Source of the DNA: Clostridiales bacterium
GTDB taxonomy: Bacteria; Bacillota; Clostridia; Tissierellales; Dethiosulfatibacteraceae
Direction: 5' to 3'
NCBI GenBank assembly: GCA_003446975.1
Contig: DMAP01000231.1
Coordinates: 2,930 to 12,370 of the forward strand
Length of the DNA stretch: 9,441 nucleotides
Position 1 is the first letter of the stretch. The number at the start of each line of letters is the position of its first letter. A program made the position numbers and the translations under genes. Shown one piece after another: positions 1 through 6,193 of the stretch. The notes under the pieces were generated by a model. That model did not search any database. It saw nothing but the letters and a program-made list of their open reading frames with translations, and had not been told where the DNA came from.

Positions 1-1221
1 ACTGACTGAATCGGTTTTCAGGATACTGCCATACTGACTTGCTGCCATCTCTCCTTCTAGGATTACCCTGTTTACGGTAGAATCATTTAATCCCTTTTCG
101 GTCATCAACTCACCGTATATAGTAGTCAATGCATCTTGCAATCCTGGGATTTCAGTCAATCCAGTTCCGTTACTATCGTAGGTCAGCTCAATATTAGGAT
201 TAGTAAGCAGTTCAGCCATACCAGTATCGTCCACAGTGTAATATGTCAACAGGAACTTCTCTGCTCTTGCTTCAGGTGTGTTAGCATTAAAAGGGTTGGA
301 TAGAAGTCCCATAGTCAATATAACTACTATGATAAAAGCGATCACGCCTACCCAAAATCCAGGTTTTCTATAATTGATAATATTTTTGACTCTAGATGTT
401 GTATTACTCTCACCGAAGGCCAACGGAATCAGCAAACCACTTCTGTTTGCAGATAGCGATAGCATAGTAGAGGAATAATTAGCTCTGATATCAGATGAAG
501 ACTTTTTAATGACACTTTCGTCGCATGACATCTCCATATCCTTGGCCATCAGAAAGTAACTAAGCCAGATAATGGGATTAAACCAATGTAAAACTAAAGC
601 TAAAAATACTGCGGGTTTAATCCAGTGGTCGTGTCTCTTGATGTGAATCTGCTCATGGCTGATGACGATATCCTTTTCTTTGTCTTGCATTCCCAGCGGT
701 AAGTATATTTTAGGTTTGATAACGCCTATCACAAATGGTGTTTTAATTTGATCTGTTTCATATACGCCTTTTGCAAGCACAGTGGCAAATTGTACCCTAT
801 GTCTGATTTTGACATATGAATAGATCGCATACAGTATAAGGACAGCCATCCCTATAACCCAAACAGCCGTCAAAACACCCATAATAATCTGCATTGGATT
901 AACACTAGCAATGACAGTTGGTGCAGGCAGGCTCTGATTGACAACTTTATCTATGGCCTCTATTTCAGTGATTATACTTGGCTTGGGCATCATACCTATA
1001 TTAGATGGGAGATAGTCCTGACTAGGTTTTATTCGGGCCAGAAAGCTGAATGGGCTACTGAAAGAAACTGGACTTATCAACCTGAATATAACGACAGACC
1101 ATAATCCATAAGAATAAATCTTTGGTGCCTTGCTTAGAAAAATCCTAGCAATAATCACAACTGTGGCAACGTAAGTTGCGGTGATGCTCATATTTAAAAC
1201 CTTAATGAAGAGTTCTGTCAT
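1..1221 (-). CDS. M56 family (BlaR1/MecR1-like) membrane metallopeptidase, C-terminus beyond window
   Basis: Integral-membrane zinc protease of the antirepressor type: in BlaR1/MecR1 systems a signal activates the cytoplasmic zinc-protease domain, which relieves repression by the partner BlaI/MecI protein. In-window length is 407 residues and the frame is open at the left edge. Visible: membrane segments near residues 8-28, 34-50, 110-135, 200-225 and 285-306; the zinc motif HEQIH with H189, E190 and H193, followed by IKRHDHW; and the family signature FNPIIWLSYFLMAKDMEMSCDES, split here as FNPIIWLSYFL and MAKDMEMSCDES, which supplies the third ligand region. After the last helix comes an extracytoplasmic part (residues about 310-407, beginning NTPEARAEKFLLTYYTVDD) that shows none of the SxxK, SxN or KTG penicillin-binding motifs in the visible part. 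The start ATG overlaps the repressor stop (ATGA) and has a GAGGAGG site inside the upstream gene, so the two are translationally coupled. The ligand is unknown. Confidence 0.9.
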   Translation of the reverse strand, partial: MTELFIKVLNMSITATYVATVVIIARIFLSKAPKIYSYGLWSVVIFRLISPVSFSSPFSFLARIKPSQDYLPSNIGMMPKPSIITEIEAIDKVVNQSLPAPTVIASVNPMQIIMGVLTAVWVIGMAVLILYAIYSYVKIRHRVQFATVLAKGVYETDQIKTPFVIGVIKPKIYLPLGMQDKEKDIVISHEQIHIKRHDHWIKPAVFLALVLHWFNPIIWLSYFLMAKDMEMSCDESVIKKSSSDIRANYSSTMLSLSANRSGLLIPLAFGESNTTSRVKNIINYRKPGFWVGVIAFIIVVILTMGLLSNPFNANTPEARAEKFLLTYYTVDDTGMAELLTNPNIELTYDSNGTGLTEIPGLQDALTTIYGELMTEKGLNDSTVNRVILEGEMAASQYGSILKTDSVS

Positions 1222-1577
1222 TTTGTCGCCTCCTCTATAATCCTCTTGAGTTCAGAGGCTTCCTTCTTTGTTATTTTCTTGTTATCTAGAAAAGCTGACA
1301 GAAATGTTGGCAATGAGCCATTAAAGTTTTTCTCTATTATCTGTTCACTTTCATACTTTTGGACCTGCTCACGTTTCACTATCGCGGTTACAGTAGCGTT
1401 TTCGTTTACAATCAACTCTTTCTCAGCAAGTTTTCTAATCATCGTATAGGTGGTAGGCTTTTTCCAACCCAATAGCTTTGAGGAGATTCTGGATAGCTCT
1501 GTTGAATTGATAGGCTCGTTGTCCCATATAATACACATGAATTTGTATTCCGCATCAAATAGTTTATGCCTAACCAT
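1218..1577 (-). CDS. BlaI/MecI/CopY family transcriptional repressor
   Basis: A 119-residue winged-helix repressor, about the usual length for BlaI/MecI. The N-terminal half carries the family pattern: FDAEYKFMCIIWDNEPINS (helix 1, compare 'LTDAEWEVMxVLW'), then GWKKPTTYTMIRKLAEKELI as recognition helix and wing. The C-terminal half (NFNGSLPTFLSAFLDNKKITKKEASELKRIIEEA) matches the dimerisation domain that holds the protease-sensitive region in BlaI/MecI. The start ATG at 1577 has an excellent site (TAAGGAGGAT at 1581-1590). It is the first gene of a two-gene operon with the M56 peptidase, and two dyads in its promoter point to autorepression. Known family role: dimeric repressor inactivated after peptidase signalling. 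What it controls besides itself cannot be told, since no beta-lactamase or PBP gene is in the window. Confidence 0.93.
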   Translation of the reverse strand: MVRHKLFDAEYKFMCIIWDNEPINSTELSRISSKLLGWKKPTTYTMIRKLAEKELIVNENATVTAIVKREQVQKYESEQIIEKNFNGSLPTFLSAFLDNKKITKKEASELKRIIEEATK

Positions 1578-1589
1578 AACATCCTCCTT

Positions 1590-1609
1590 AGGTTTATCTT
1601 GATAAACCT
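1590..1609. promoter_or_regulatory. Operator-like perfect dyad downstream of the repressor promoter
   Basis: Perfect inverted repeat with 9-bp arms AGGTTTATC and GATAAACCT around a TT centre. It lies between the predicted transcription start (about 1613) and the start codon and touches the Shine-Dalgarno sequence at 1590. Its 16-bp core (1592-1607, GTTTA...TAAAC) has the same geometry as the second site at 1621-1636. A BlaI-type dimer is the obvious candidate to bind it; this is inference from position. Confidence 0.7.
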
Positions 1610-1619
1610 TCTCTTAATG

Positions 1620-1648
1620 AGTTTACTCCAATAAACCTCTTATGTCAA
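1620..1648 (-). promoter_or_regulatory. Sigma-A-type promoter of the repressor/M56 operon
   Basis: On the minus strand the -35 box TTGACA (1648-1643, perfect) is followed by a 17-bp spacer and the -10 box TAAACT (1625-1620, 4 of 6). The -10 and spacer are covered by the dyad at 1621-1636, and a second dyad sits just past the start site, so a bound repressor would block polymerase. Confidence 0.75.
1621..1636. promoter_or_regulatory. Second operator-like dyad over the -10 box
   Basis: GTTTA (1621-1625) and TAAAC (1632-1636) form an inverted repeat with a 6-bp centre. Overall length (16 bp) equals the core of the perfect dyad at 1592-1607, and the two centres are 29 bp apart, about three helical turns. 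It overlaps the -10 box and spacer of the repressor promoter, as expected for an autoregulatory operator. Confidence 0.6.
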
Positions 1649-1673
1649 GAGTTAAAAGTAGCGAATAATCAAC

Positions 1674-1702
1674 TTTACTATTGATTTTGGATATACTATA
1701 AT
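1674..1702 (+). promoter_or_regulatory. Promoter of the diguanylate cyclase gene
   Basis: TTTACT (1674-1679, 4 of 6 for a -35) is followed by 17 bp and a perfect TATAAT (1697-1702). It predicts a start near 1709 and a leader of about 24 nt carrying AAGGAG at 1722-1727. It is back-to-back with the repressor promoter, with 25 bp between the two -35 boxes, and lies outside the two dyads. Confidence 0.65.
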
Positions 1703-1732
1703 AAATTCAGTACAACTTTTTAAGGAGTTCAA

Positions 1733-2866
1733 ATGACTATCATCAGCAATATCACCTTTAACAGTTATTCGATCATTCTACTTCTGATTTTACATATTTA
1801 TTCTGTCCGAAAGTTTAAAAAAAAGAACCTTAGACATAAACTATATCTTCATCTTATCGAAGTGACCATTGTAATGCTTGTTATCGATGTTCTCGCTAGA
1901 TTTGACGGTATGGCTAATCCCTATTACCCATTGATTAACCACATCAGCAACTTTCTAATTTTTCTCCTAAATCCTGTTTTGCCCTCATTATGGTTGTTAT
2001 ATGTGTACAACCAAATATTTTTCAACGATGAGAAAACAAAAAAAATGTTATTGCCGTTAGTGGTCGTATTTGCCTTGAATACTGTGATGGTTGTAGCCAA
2101 TCAGTTCTACGGTTTTCTGTATTTTATCGATAGCAGCAATATATATTATCGTGGATCCTTGTACATCATATCTTTTTTCATTACATTCTTCTTATTGGCG
2201 ATTACCTATGCACTGTTGATTATACATAGTAAGAAAATAGATACAAGATACTATTTCGCACTCATGTTTTTTGCTGTTCCACCAATCATAGGAACAGTAA
2301 TGCAGATTTTTATTTATGGTATTCCTTTTGCATTAAACGGTGCAGTGTTTTCATTGTTGATTGTCTTGCTATATATACAGGATGATGGCATGAATACTGA
2401 CTTTCTTACGGGAATAGCCAACCGCAAGCGATTTGAGGATATACTGAGTTCCAGGGTCGACAACTGTCATGAAAATGGGTCCTTTTCACTAATATTGCTT
2501 GATCTGGATAATTTCAAAAAAATTAACGATTCACACGGCCACGAAATGGGTGACAATGTATTGAAAGCCATCACAAAAATGCTTGCCTTATGCGTTAGGT
2601 CAAATGATTTCATTGCGCGATTCGGTGGTGATGAATTTTGTATTGTGACAGATATTTCAAAAAGCAGGGATTTGGAATCTGCCATCAATAGAATCCAACA
2701 CTGCACTGATGAATTCAACAAGACCCATGATTTCCCTTTCGAAATCAGTTTCAGTATTGGTTCGGCTATCTATGAATGCTCAAGCCTTATGACCTCAGAA
2801 GAATTCTTAAAGCAGGTTGATTTGTTGATGTATGAGAATAAAAAAGCAAAAAACCGTTCCCAGTAA
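1733..2866 (+). CDS. Membrane-anchored diguanylate cyclase (multi-TM sensor + GGDEF)
   Basis: Makes the second messenger c-di-GMP from two GTP. The 377-residue protein has an N-terminal membrane region of about seven hydrophobic segments (residues roughly 8 to 220), resembling the 7TM-type sensor modules of Bacillota signalling proteins, then a GGDEF domain from about residue 222. Signatures present: TDFLTGIANRKRF at its start, LLDLDNFKKINDSHGHEMGD with metal-binding D257, the intact active site GGDEF at 298-302, and RSND at 289-292, exactly five residues before it, which is the RxxD inhibitory I-site. The enzyme should therefore be active and subject to product inhibition. No EAL or HD-GYP domain is attached. 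The ATG at 1733 has AAGGAG five bases upstream. It is a single-gene unit divergent from the BlaI-like repressor; the signal sensed by the membrane part is unknown. Confidence 0.93.
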   Translation: MTIISNITFNSYSIILLLILHIYSVRKFKKKNLRHKLYLHLIEVTIVMLVIDVLARFDGMANPYYPLINHISNFLIFLLNPVLPSLWLLYVYNQIFFNDEKTKKMLLPLVVVFALNTVMVVANQFYGFLYFIDSSNIYYRGSLYIISFFITFFLLAITYALLIIHSKKIDTRYYFALMFFAVPPIIGTVMQIFIYGIPFALNGAVFSLLIVLLYIQDDGMNTDFLTGIANRKRFEDILSSRVDNCHENGSFSLILLDLDNFKKINDSHGHEMGDNVLKAITKMLALCVRSNDFIARFGGDEFCIVTDISKSRDLESAINRIQHCTDEFNKTHDFPFEISFSIGSAIYECSSLMTSEEFLKQVDLLMYENKKAKNRSQ

Positions 2867-2895
2867 AATCCAAATTCGGGAGACGGTTTTTATTA
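2848..2895. terminator. Bidirectional Rho-independent terminator overlapping the cyclase stop codon
   Basis: The left arm AAAACCGT+TCCC (2850-2861) pairs with GGGA+ACGGTTTT (2878-2890) with a one-base bulge (G2882) and a 16-nt loop. On the plus strand it is followed by TTTTTATTATTT; on the minus strand by TTTTTTGCTTTTTT, so it can end both the cyclase gene and the convergent minus-strand genes. The left arm encodes the last residues of the cyclase and the stop codon (2864-2866) lies in the loop. Confidence 0.8.
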
Positions 2896-2912
2896 TTTGA
2901 GTTATCTTTTAC

Positions 2913-3164
2913 TCATTTTATGTCGAATTCTTTCAGCAAGCTTATAAACGATGTATTTAAGAGTTTCTGGCCCATCAGTTCTCTGAAGCGAAAGGTTTTC
3001 TCTTTCCCTTCATTTCTTAGCTTAGCCAATTCTTCAGGTATGGATGTTTCACGATTCATAATGTACTCGTAAAGTTCTTCAAATCTCACCAAATTTTCAA
3101 TAGCTTTTTCCATGTCTATGATTTCATACGTCCCATTTTCTTTCTTTATTATTTGACGCTCCAT
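2913..3164 (-). CDS. Hypothetical protein, 83 residues, charged and helical
   Basis: I do not recognise this family. The protein (MERQIIKKENGTYEIIDMEK...) is rich in Glu, Lys and Arg, has no signal peptide, membrane segment or cysteine, and looks mostly helical; it ends in GQKLLNTSFISLLKEFDIK. I chose the ATG at 3164 because AGGAG lies seven bases upstream; the frame is open to a TTG at 3212 (16 residues more), but that codon has no good ribosome site. It lies 50 bp after the DUF502 gene on the same strand and is probably the last gene of that transcript, which would end at the shared terminator at 2848-2895. A partner or regulator role is possible but nothing in the sequence shows it. Confidence 0.7.
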   Translation of the reverse strand: MERQIIKKENGTYEIIDMEKAIENLVRFEELYEYIMNRETSIPEELAKLRNEGKEKTFRFRELMGQKLLNTSFISLLKEFDIK

Positions 3165-3214
3165 ATGACGGCTCCTGTTTATGACTTTATACCGCAAGTG
3201 GAATCTAATCAACG

Positions 3215-3823
3215 CTAACCTTTTTTATTCTCTTTAGGTATTTCAGGGACAACAACACCTGCACTCACAATCAGTTTTAGACCTTCTTCTACTGTCATAT
3301 CCAAGTAGATTACTTCCTTATCAGGAACTAGAATGAGCATACCAGAGGTAGGGTTGGGAGTCGTGGGTACAAAAACATTCATCAGTCTTGCTGCCGTCTT
3401 ATCCTGTACTTCTCCCTTGCATTCGCCTGTTAAAAATCCGACTACATATGTGCCTTTTCTGGGATACTCTATCAAAACTACCCGATTGAATACATGCTTT
3501 CCTTGAAGCGAGAAGGCTTCAACAATTTGTTTCAATCCAAAATAGACTCTTGGAACGATTGGAATTTTTCGGATCATCTTTTCTGCAAAATGGACAAGTC
3601 TCTGCCCTATTACATTTGATACAACAGAGCCCATAATGAATATGATCACAAATCCCGCGACAATTCCGATTCCAGGAATTGTTCTTCCAATAAGCATGCT
3701 GATGTAAGCACCTAGAAATCTATCAAGAAACCTAAATAGGGAATATAATAAATAGATGGTTGCAATAATTGGCAGAAGGGTCAATAACCCCCTAAGAAAT
3801 ACTTGTCTGATTCTTTTCATCAT
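3215..3823 (-). CDS. DUF502 family membrane protein
   Basis: A 202-residue inner-membrane protein of the widespread DUF502 family, whose function is not established. Two membrane helices (residues about 11-31 and 51-72) are followed by a soluble domain with the family hallmarks IPIVPRVYFGLKQIVEAF, GTYVVGFLTGE and FVPTTPNPTSGMLILVP. Length and motif order fit an intact member. Start is ATG at 3823 or the adjacent ATG at 3820, with GAAGG upstream. It lies 51 bp downstream of the ArAE-type gene and is likely cotranscribed with it; an AT-rich gap with a possible TATAGA could hold an extra weak promoter. The pairing with an exporter-like protein may hint at an envelope or transport role, but this is inference. 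Confidence 0.9.
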   Translation of the reverse strand: MMKRIRQVFLRGLLTLLPIIATIYLLYSLFRFLDRFLGAYISMLIGRTIPGIGIVAGFVIIFIMGSVVSNVIGQRLVHFAEKMIRKIPIVPRVYFGLKQIVEAFSLQGKHVFNRVVLIEYPRKGTYVVGFLTGECKGEVQDKTAARLMNVFVPTTPNPTSGMLILVPDKEVIYLDMTVEEGLKLIVSAGVVVPEIPKENKKG

Positions 3824-3874
3824 CCTATACCTTCACTTACATAATATTCTATAAAATTTATTTCTAAAAATCTT

Positions 3875-4840
3875 TCAAATCATTTCTTCAATAAGAGAGC
3901 TCTTTGCCTTGAGAAAGTGTTCAAGATCATTGAGATATTCATAAAGCGTGGCACGATTCTCAAATTCCTCTCTGGTCAACGGTAGTGGCAGAAGTCTGAA
4001 AGTGGATCTATATTCTTGAATCTGCTGATTCAACTCTTCTGATATTTCAAGACCATGGAAGTTTATTGCTATCATATCAGTCAGGTCCGCCACCATCAAT
4101 GTCTGTTTATAGGAGGCATACAGCCGTTTGAAACACCTTCTCATATGATACAAGATATCGTATTGTATGATTCTAGACTCCATATAATGGATATGATTGT
4201 ATTGCTTGTAAATCAATTGATTCTCTGATTCAATCTTGACTCTGTTATAGCTCTCTTTTAATTTAGCTTCCAACTGAGTATAATACATTTCATCAATAGT
4301 CGTTGCTTTTGTTCTTAGGCAATTTGCCATTTCAAACAAGATTTTACGAACCATTTCATCTATTTCAACTATATCTTGTTCTATTCTCTTCTCAAGACTT
4401 GGCATATAAAGGTTAAGTAAAAAACCTATCCCCGCACCGATAAACATCTGCATCATTTCATTGACAAGTGCTGGTAGTGCGACTGATTGTATACTTAATA
4501 AATGTGTAACAAGTACAGACGGAGGCACGATTCCGTCGTGAAACTTCAATTGAACCGCAATCGGTATGAAGATCAACAGGTAAACGCCAAATGCAACAGC
4601 TGTAAATCCCATAAACGAAAAAACCAAGGTTCCAATCGTCAACGCGAGAATTGTAGATCCTATTCTCATTATGGCAAGATCCTTGGATTTCTTTTTTGTA
4701 CTCTGAACACTTAAAATAACAATAATCCCTGAGTTGGCGGCGTAGTCTAGATTCAGAAACTGTGAAATTAATACTGCTACAATGGCTCCGAAAGCAGTTT
4801 TGACAGTTCTCATACCAATATATTTACTAATTCTCTGCAT
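3875..4840 (-). CDS. Aromatic acid exporter family protein (ArAE_1 / FUSC-like)
   Basis: A 321-residue membrane protein of the Bacillota ArAE_1 type (compare Bacillus YqjA-like proteins), related to the FUSC/AaeB group of aromatic-acid efflux proteins; transport substrates of the Bacillota members are not established. The N-terminal half holds about five hydrophobic helices (residues 12-150), including the typical SGIIVILSVQSTKKKS stretch between helices 2 and 3. The C-terminal half (about 150-321) is a soluble, helical, charged domain corresponding to ArAE_1_C, ending LEHFLKAKSSLIEEMI. The ATG at 4840 follows GAGGT by nine bases. It is the first gene of a minus-strand unit with DUF502 and the 83-residue protein, with its own promoter and palindrome at 4865-4908. 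Confidence 0.88.
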   Translation of the reverse strand: MQRISKYIGMRTVKTAFGAIVAVLISQFLNLDYAANSGIIVILSVQSTKKKSKDLAIMRIGSTILALTIGTLVFSFMGFTAVAFGVYLLIFIPIAVQLKFHDGIVPPSVLVTHLLSIQSVALPALVNEMMQMFIGAGIGFLLNLYMPSLEKRIEQDIVEIDEMVRKILFEMANCLRTKATTIDEMYYTQLEAKLKESYNRVKIESENQLIYKQYNHIHYMESRIIQYDILYHMRRCFKRLYASYKQTLMVADLTDMIAINFHGLEISEELNQQIQEYRSTFRLLPLPLTREEFENRATLYEYLNDLEHFLKAKSSLIEEMI

Positions 4841-4864
4841 AGTTGGATGACCTCAAATCGGATA

Positions 4865-4881
4865 ATTGATTTCAAATCAAT
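4865..4881. promoter_or_regulatory. Perfect 17-bp palindrome at the start site of the ArAE operon
   Basis: ATTGATTT and AAATCAAT are perfect 8-bp arms around a single C (4873). Outside them GATA (4861-4864) and TATC (4884-4887) add a near-symmetric extension. The dyad begins at the edge of the predicted -10 box and covers the predicted transcription start, the classic place for a repressor operator. The regulator is not identifiable; no regulator gene adjoins this operon. Confidence 0.6.
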
Positions 4882-4908
4882 AATATCATCAGTTGTGGTT
4901 TTTAACAA
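4880..4908 (-). promoter_or_regulatory. Promoter of the ArAE-DUF502 operon
   Basis: Minus-strand TTGTTA (4908-4903), a 17-bp spacer, then TATTAT (4885-4880, 5 of 6). It predicts a start near 4873, at the centre of the perfect palindrome. It lies between the isochorismatase-type stop codon (4929) and the exporter start (4840). I see no convincing terminator after the upstream gene, so read-through may add to expression. Confidence 0.65.
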
Positions 4909-4928
4909 TAGAGATTAAGCTCGAAGAT

Positions 4929-5477
4929 TTATTTTATTAACTTTAGCAATGCCTTGAATTCTGGTGTGCCTGATTCTTTCAACAGGTCAAAAACAGCAGT
5001 CTCTGTATTGGTTATGACTGCACCCATATCCCTCATTTGTGATATGGCATTGTTTAATGTCATCTCCGCTCTTGAGCCCACAGCATCCTCAACAAGAAAC
5101 ACTGAAAATCCGTTATCCAACAGGCTCCTGACTGTCTGGTAAACGCAGACATGGGTTTCAGTTCCTGTAACAATAATCTTGTTTCTTTTCAAATTATTTA
5201 AGTTATTCAGAAATTCCTTGTTGCAGGCTGAGAAAGTATTCTTATGAAAAACTTTGGCCTCCGGCATTTTTTGAATCAGCTGATCAACAGTATGTCCCAA
5301 TCCTTCGGCATTGTGTTCAGTAACAATTATAGGCAATCCCAAAAGTTTCGCTGCCTCTATCAGGACCTCGTTCCTTTGTGCAACGTTGTCTGCCTTGTTT
5401 ATAACCGGTAGCATTCTCTCCTGTATATCAATGATCAGCAATACCGCTTCATCTTTGTTTAAATAATATTTATTCAT
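4929..5477 (-). CDS. Isochorismatase-family cysteine hydrolase
   Basis: Cytosolic hydrolase with the isochorismatase-like fold (182 residues, typical of the small YcaC/nicotinamidase-related branch). The Asp-Lys-Cys triad is visible: D17 in LLIIDIQERM, K79 in VFHKNTFSAC and C111 in GTETHVCV, with the usual non-proline turn before the cysteine. TEHNAEGLGHTV (residues 53-64) resembles the 'TEQxxxGLGxT' loop of YcaC-type members. True isochorismatase activity is not indicated: no aryl-carrier domain and no siderophore genes nearby. The substrate is unknown. The ATG at 5477 has AAGGAGG seven bases upstream. It lies 47 bp after the hydroxy-acid oxidase frame and appears to be the last gene of the lipoprotein-oxidase unit. 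Confidence 0.9.
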   Translation of the reverse strand: MNKYYLNKDEAVLLIIDIQERMLPVINKADNVAQRNEVLIEAAKLLGLPIIVTEHNAEGLGHTVDQLIQKMPEAKVFHKNTFSACNKEFLNNLNNLKRNKIIVTGTETHVCVYQTVRSLLDNGFSVFLVEDAVGSRAEMTLNNAISQMRDMGAVITNTETAVFDLLKESGTPEFKALLKLIK

Positions 5478-5524
5478 TCTAGTTCCTCCTTAGTGTAATA
5501 TTGCTTTATACCTTCATTTCTACA

Positions 5525-6193
5525 TCATAAAAAATCCTTCCTCGACACTACAATCTTATCCATTGTAATATCGGATATACTCTTGCAACCTGTCATCAGC
5601 ATTGTATCTTTCAACTCCGCTATAAGCTTTTCAGCATATAGCTGAACCCCCTCTGCACCTCCGCCGATGGCTGTAATAGCAAAAGTTCTGCCAATCAAAA
5701 CCGCATCGGCACCTAGAGCAATAGCCTTGAAGACATCTGCTCCTGTCCGTATCCCACCATCCACGAAAATCTTTATCTTGCCACCAAGAACCTCCTTGAT
5801 TTCTGGCAAAACTTCTGTGGTCGCAGGGGTGTTGTCAAGAACTCTTCCTCCATGGTTTGATACAACTATACCGTAGGCTCCCGACTCGGCAGCTTTTTTT
5901 GCTCCTTCGGGAGACATCACCCCTTTTATGATAAATGGCAGTTCGGTAGAATCAACAATTTCCTTCAAATCCTTGACGGTCTTTGTGAAAACAGGTTTGC
6001 CTGATTTAGCAAGATGCACAAGGCCTGCAGAGTCTATATCCATTGCAAATGCCATTACATTTAGGGTTTCTATTGTCTTTATCTTTTCGAACACTTTCTC
6101 CATTGCCCAAGGCTTCAACGTAGGAATTCCCCAGCCTTCAACCTCTTTAAGGGGTACGAGCGGTTCATTGAAGTATATCATTGGCGCCATCAC
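5525..6193 (-). CDS. C-terminal fragment of the hydroxy-acid oxidase, with the catalytic residues
   Basis: The open frame after the frameshift, up to 222 codons; similarity to the family begins around 6181. It holds AFAMDIDSAGLV, the FMN-contacting Lys of PFIIKGVMSPEGA (codon 5924-5926), the active-site signature SNHGGRVLDNTPAT with catalytic His (codon 5852-5854) and Arg, and the phosphate-binding VDGGIRTGADVFKA and GADAVLIGR. Candidate ATGs at 6193 and 6181 have no recognisable ribosome site; the frame overlaps the upstream fragment by 29 bp, so only weak coupled restart would make it. It is unlikely to fold as a full barrel alone. Confidence 0.7.
   Translation of the reverse strand: MMAPMIYFNEPLVPLKEVEGWGIPTLKPWAMEKVFEKIKTIETLNVMAFAMDIDSAGLVHLAKSGKPVFTKTVKDLKEIVDSTELPFIIKGVMSPEGAKKAAESGAYGIVVSNHGGRVLDNTPATTEVLPEIKEVLGGKIKIFVDGGIRTGADVFKAIALGADAVLIGRTFAITAIGGGAEGVQLYAEKLIAELKDTMLMTGCKSISDITMDKIVVSRKDFL

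Noticed and set aside
2467..2721. An 84-codon minus-strand open frame
   Set aside because: Antisense to the GGDEF domain, whose catalytic motifs lie in the plus frame.
3165..3212. Longer start (TTG at 3212) for the 83-residue protein
   Set aside because: No good ribosome site before the TTG, while AGGAG precedes the ATG at 3164.
3165..3214. Promoter for the 83-residue gene (TTGATT...TATAAA)
   Set aside because: The spacer is only 15 bp, too short to support.
6165..6193. Programmed +1 frameshift
   Set aside because: No prfB-like or other known slippery sequence with a stimulator is visible, and the family is not known to use recoding; a TA deletion is simpler.
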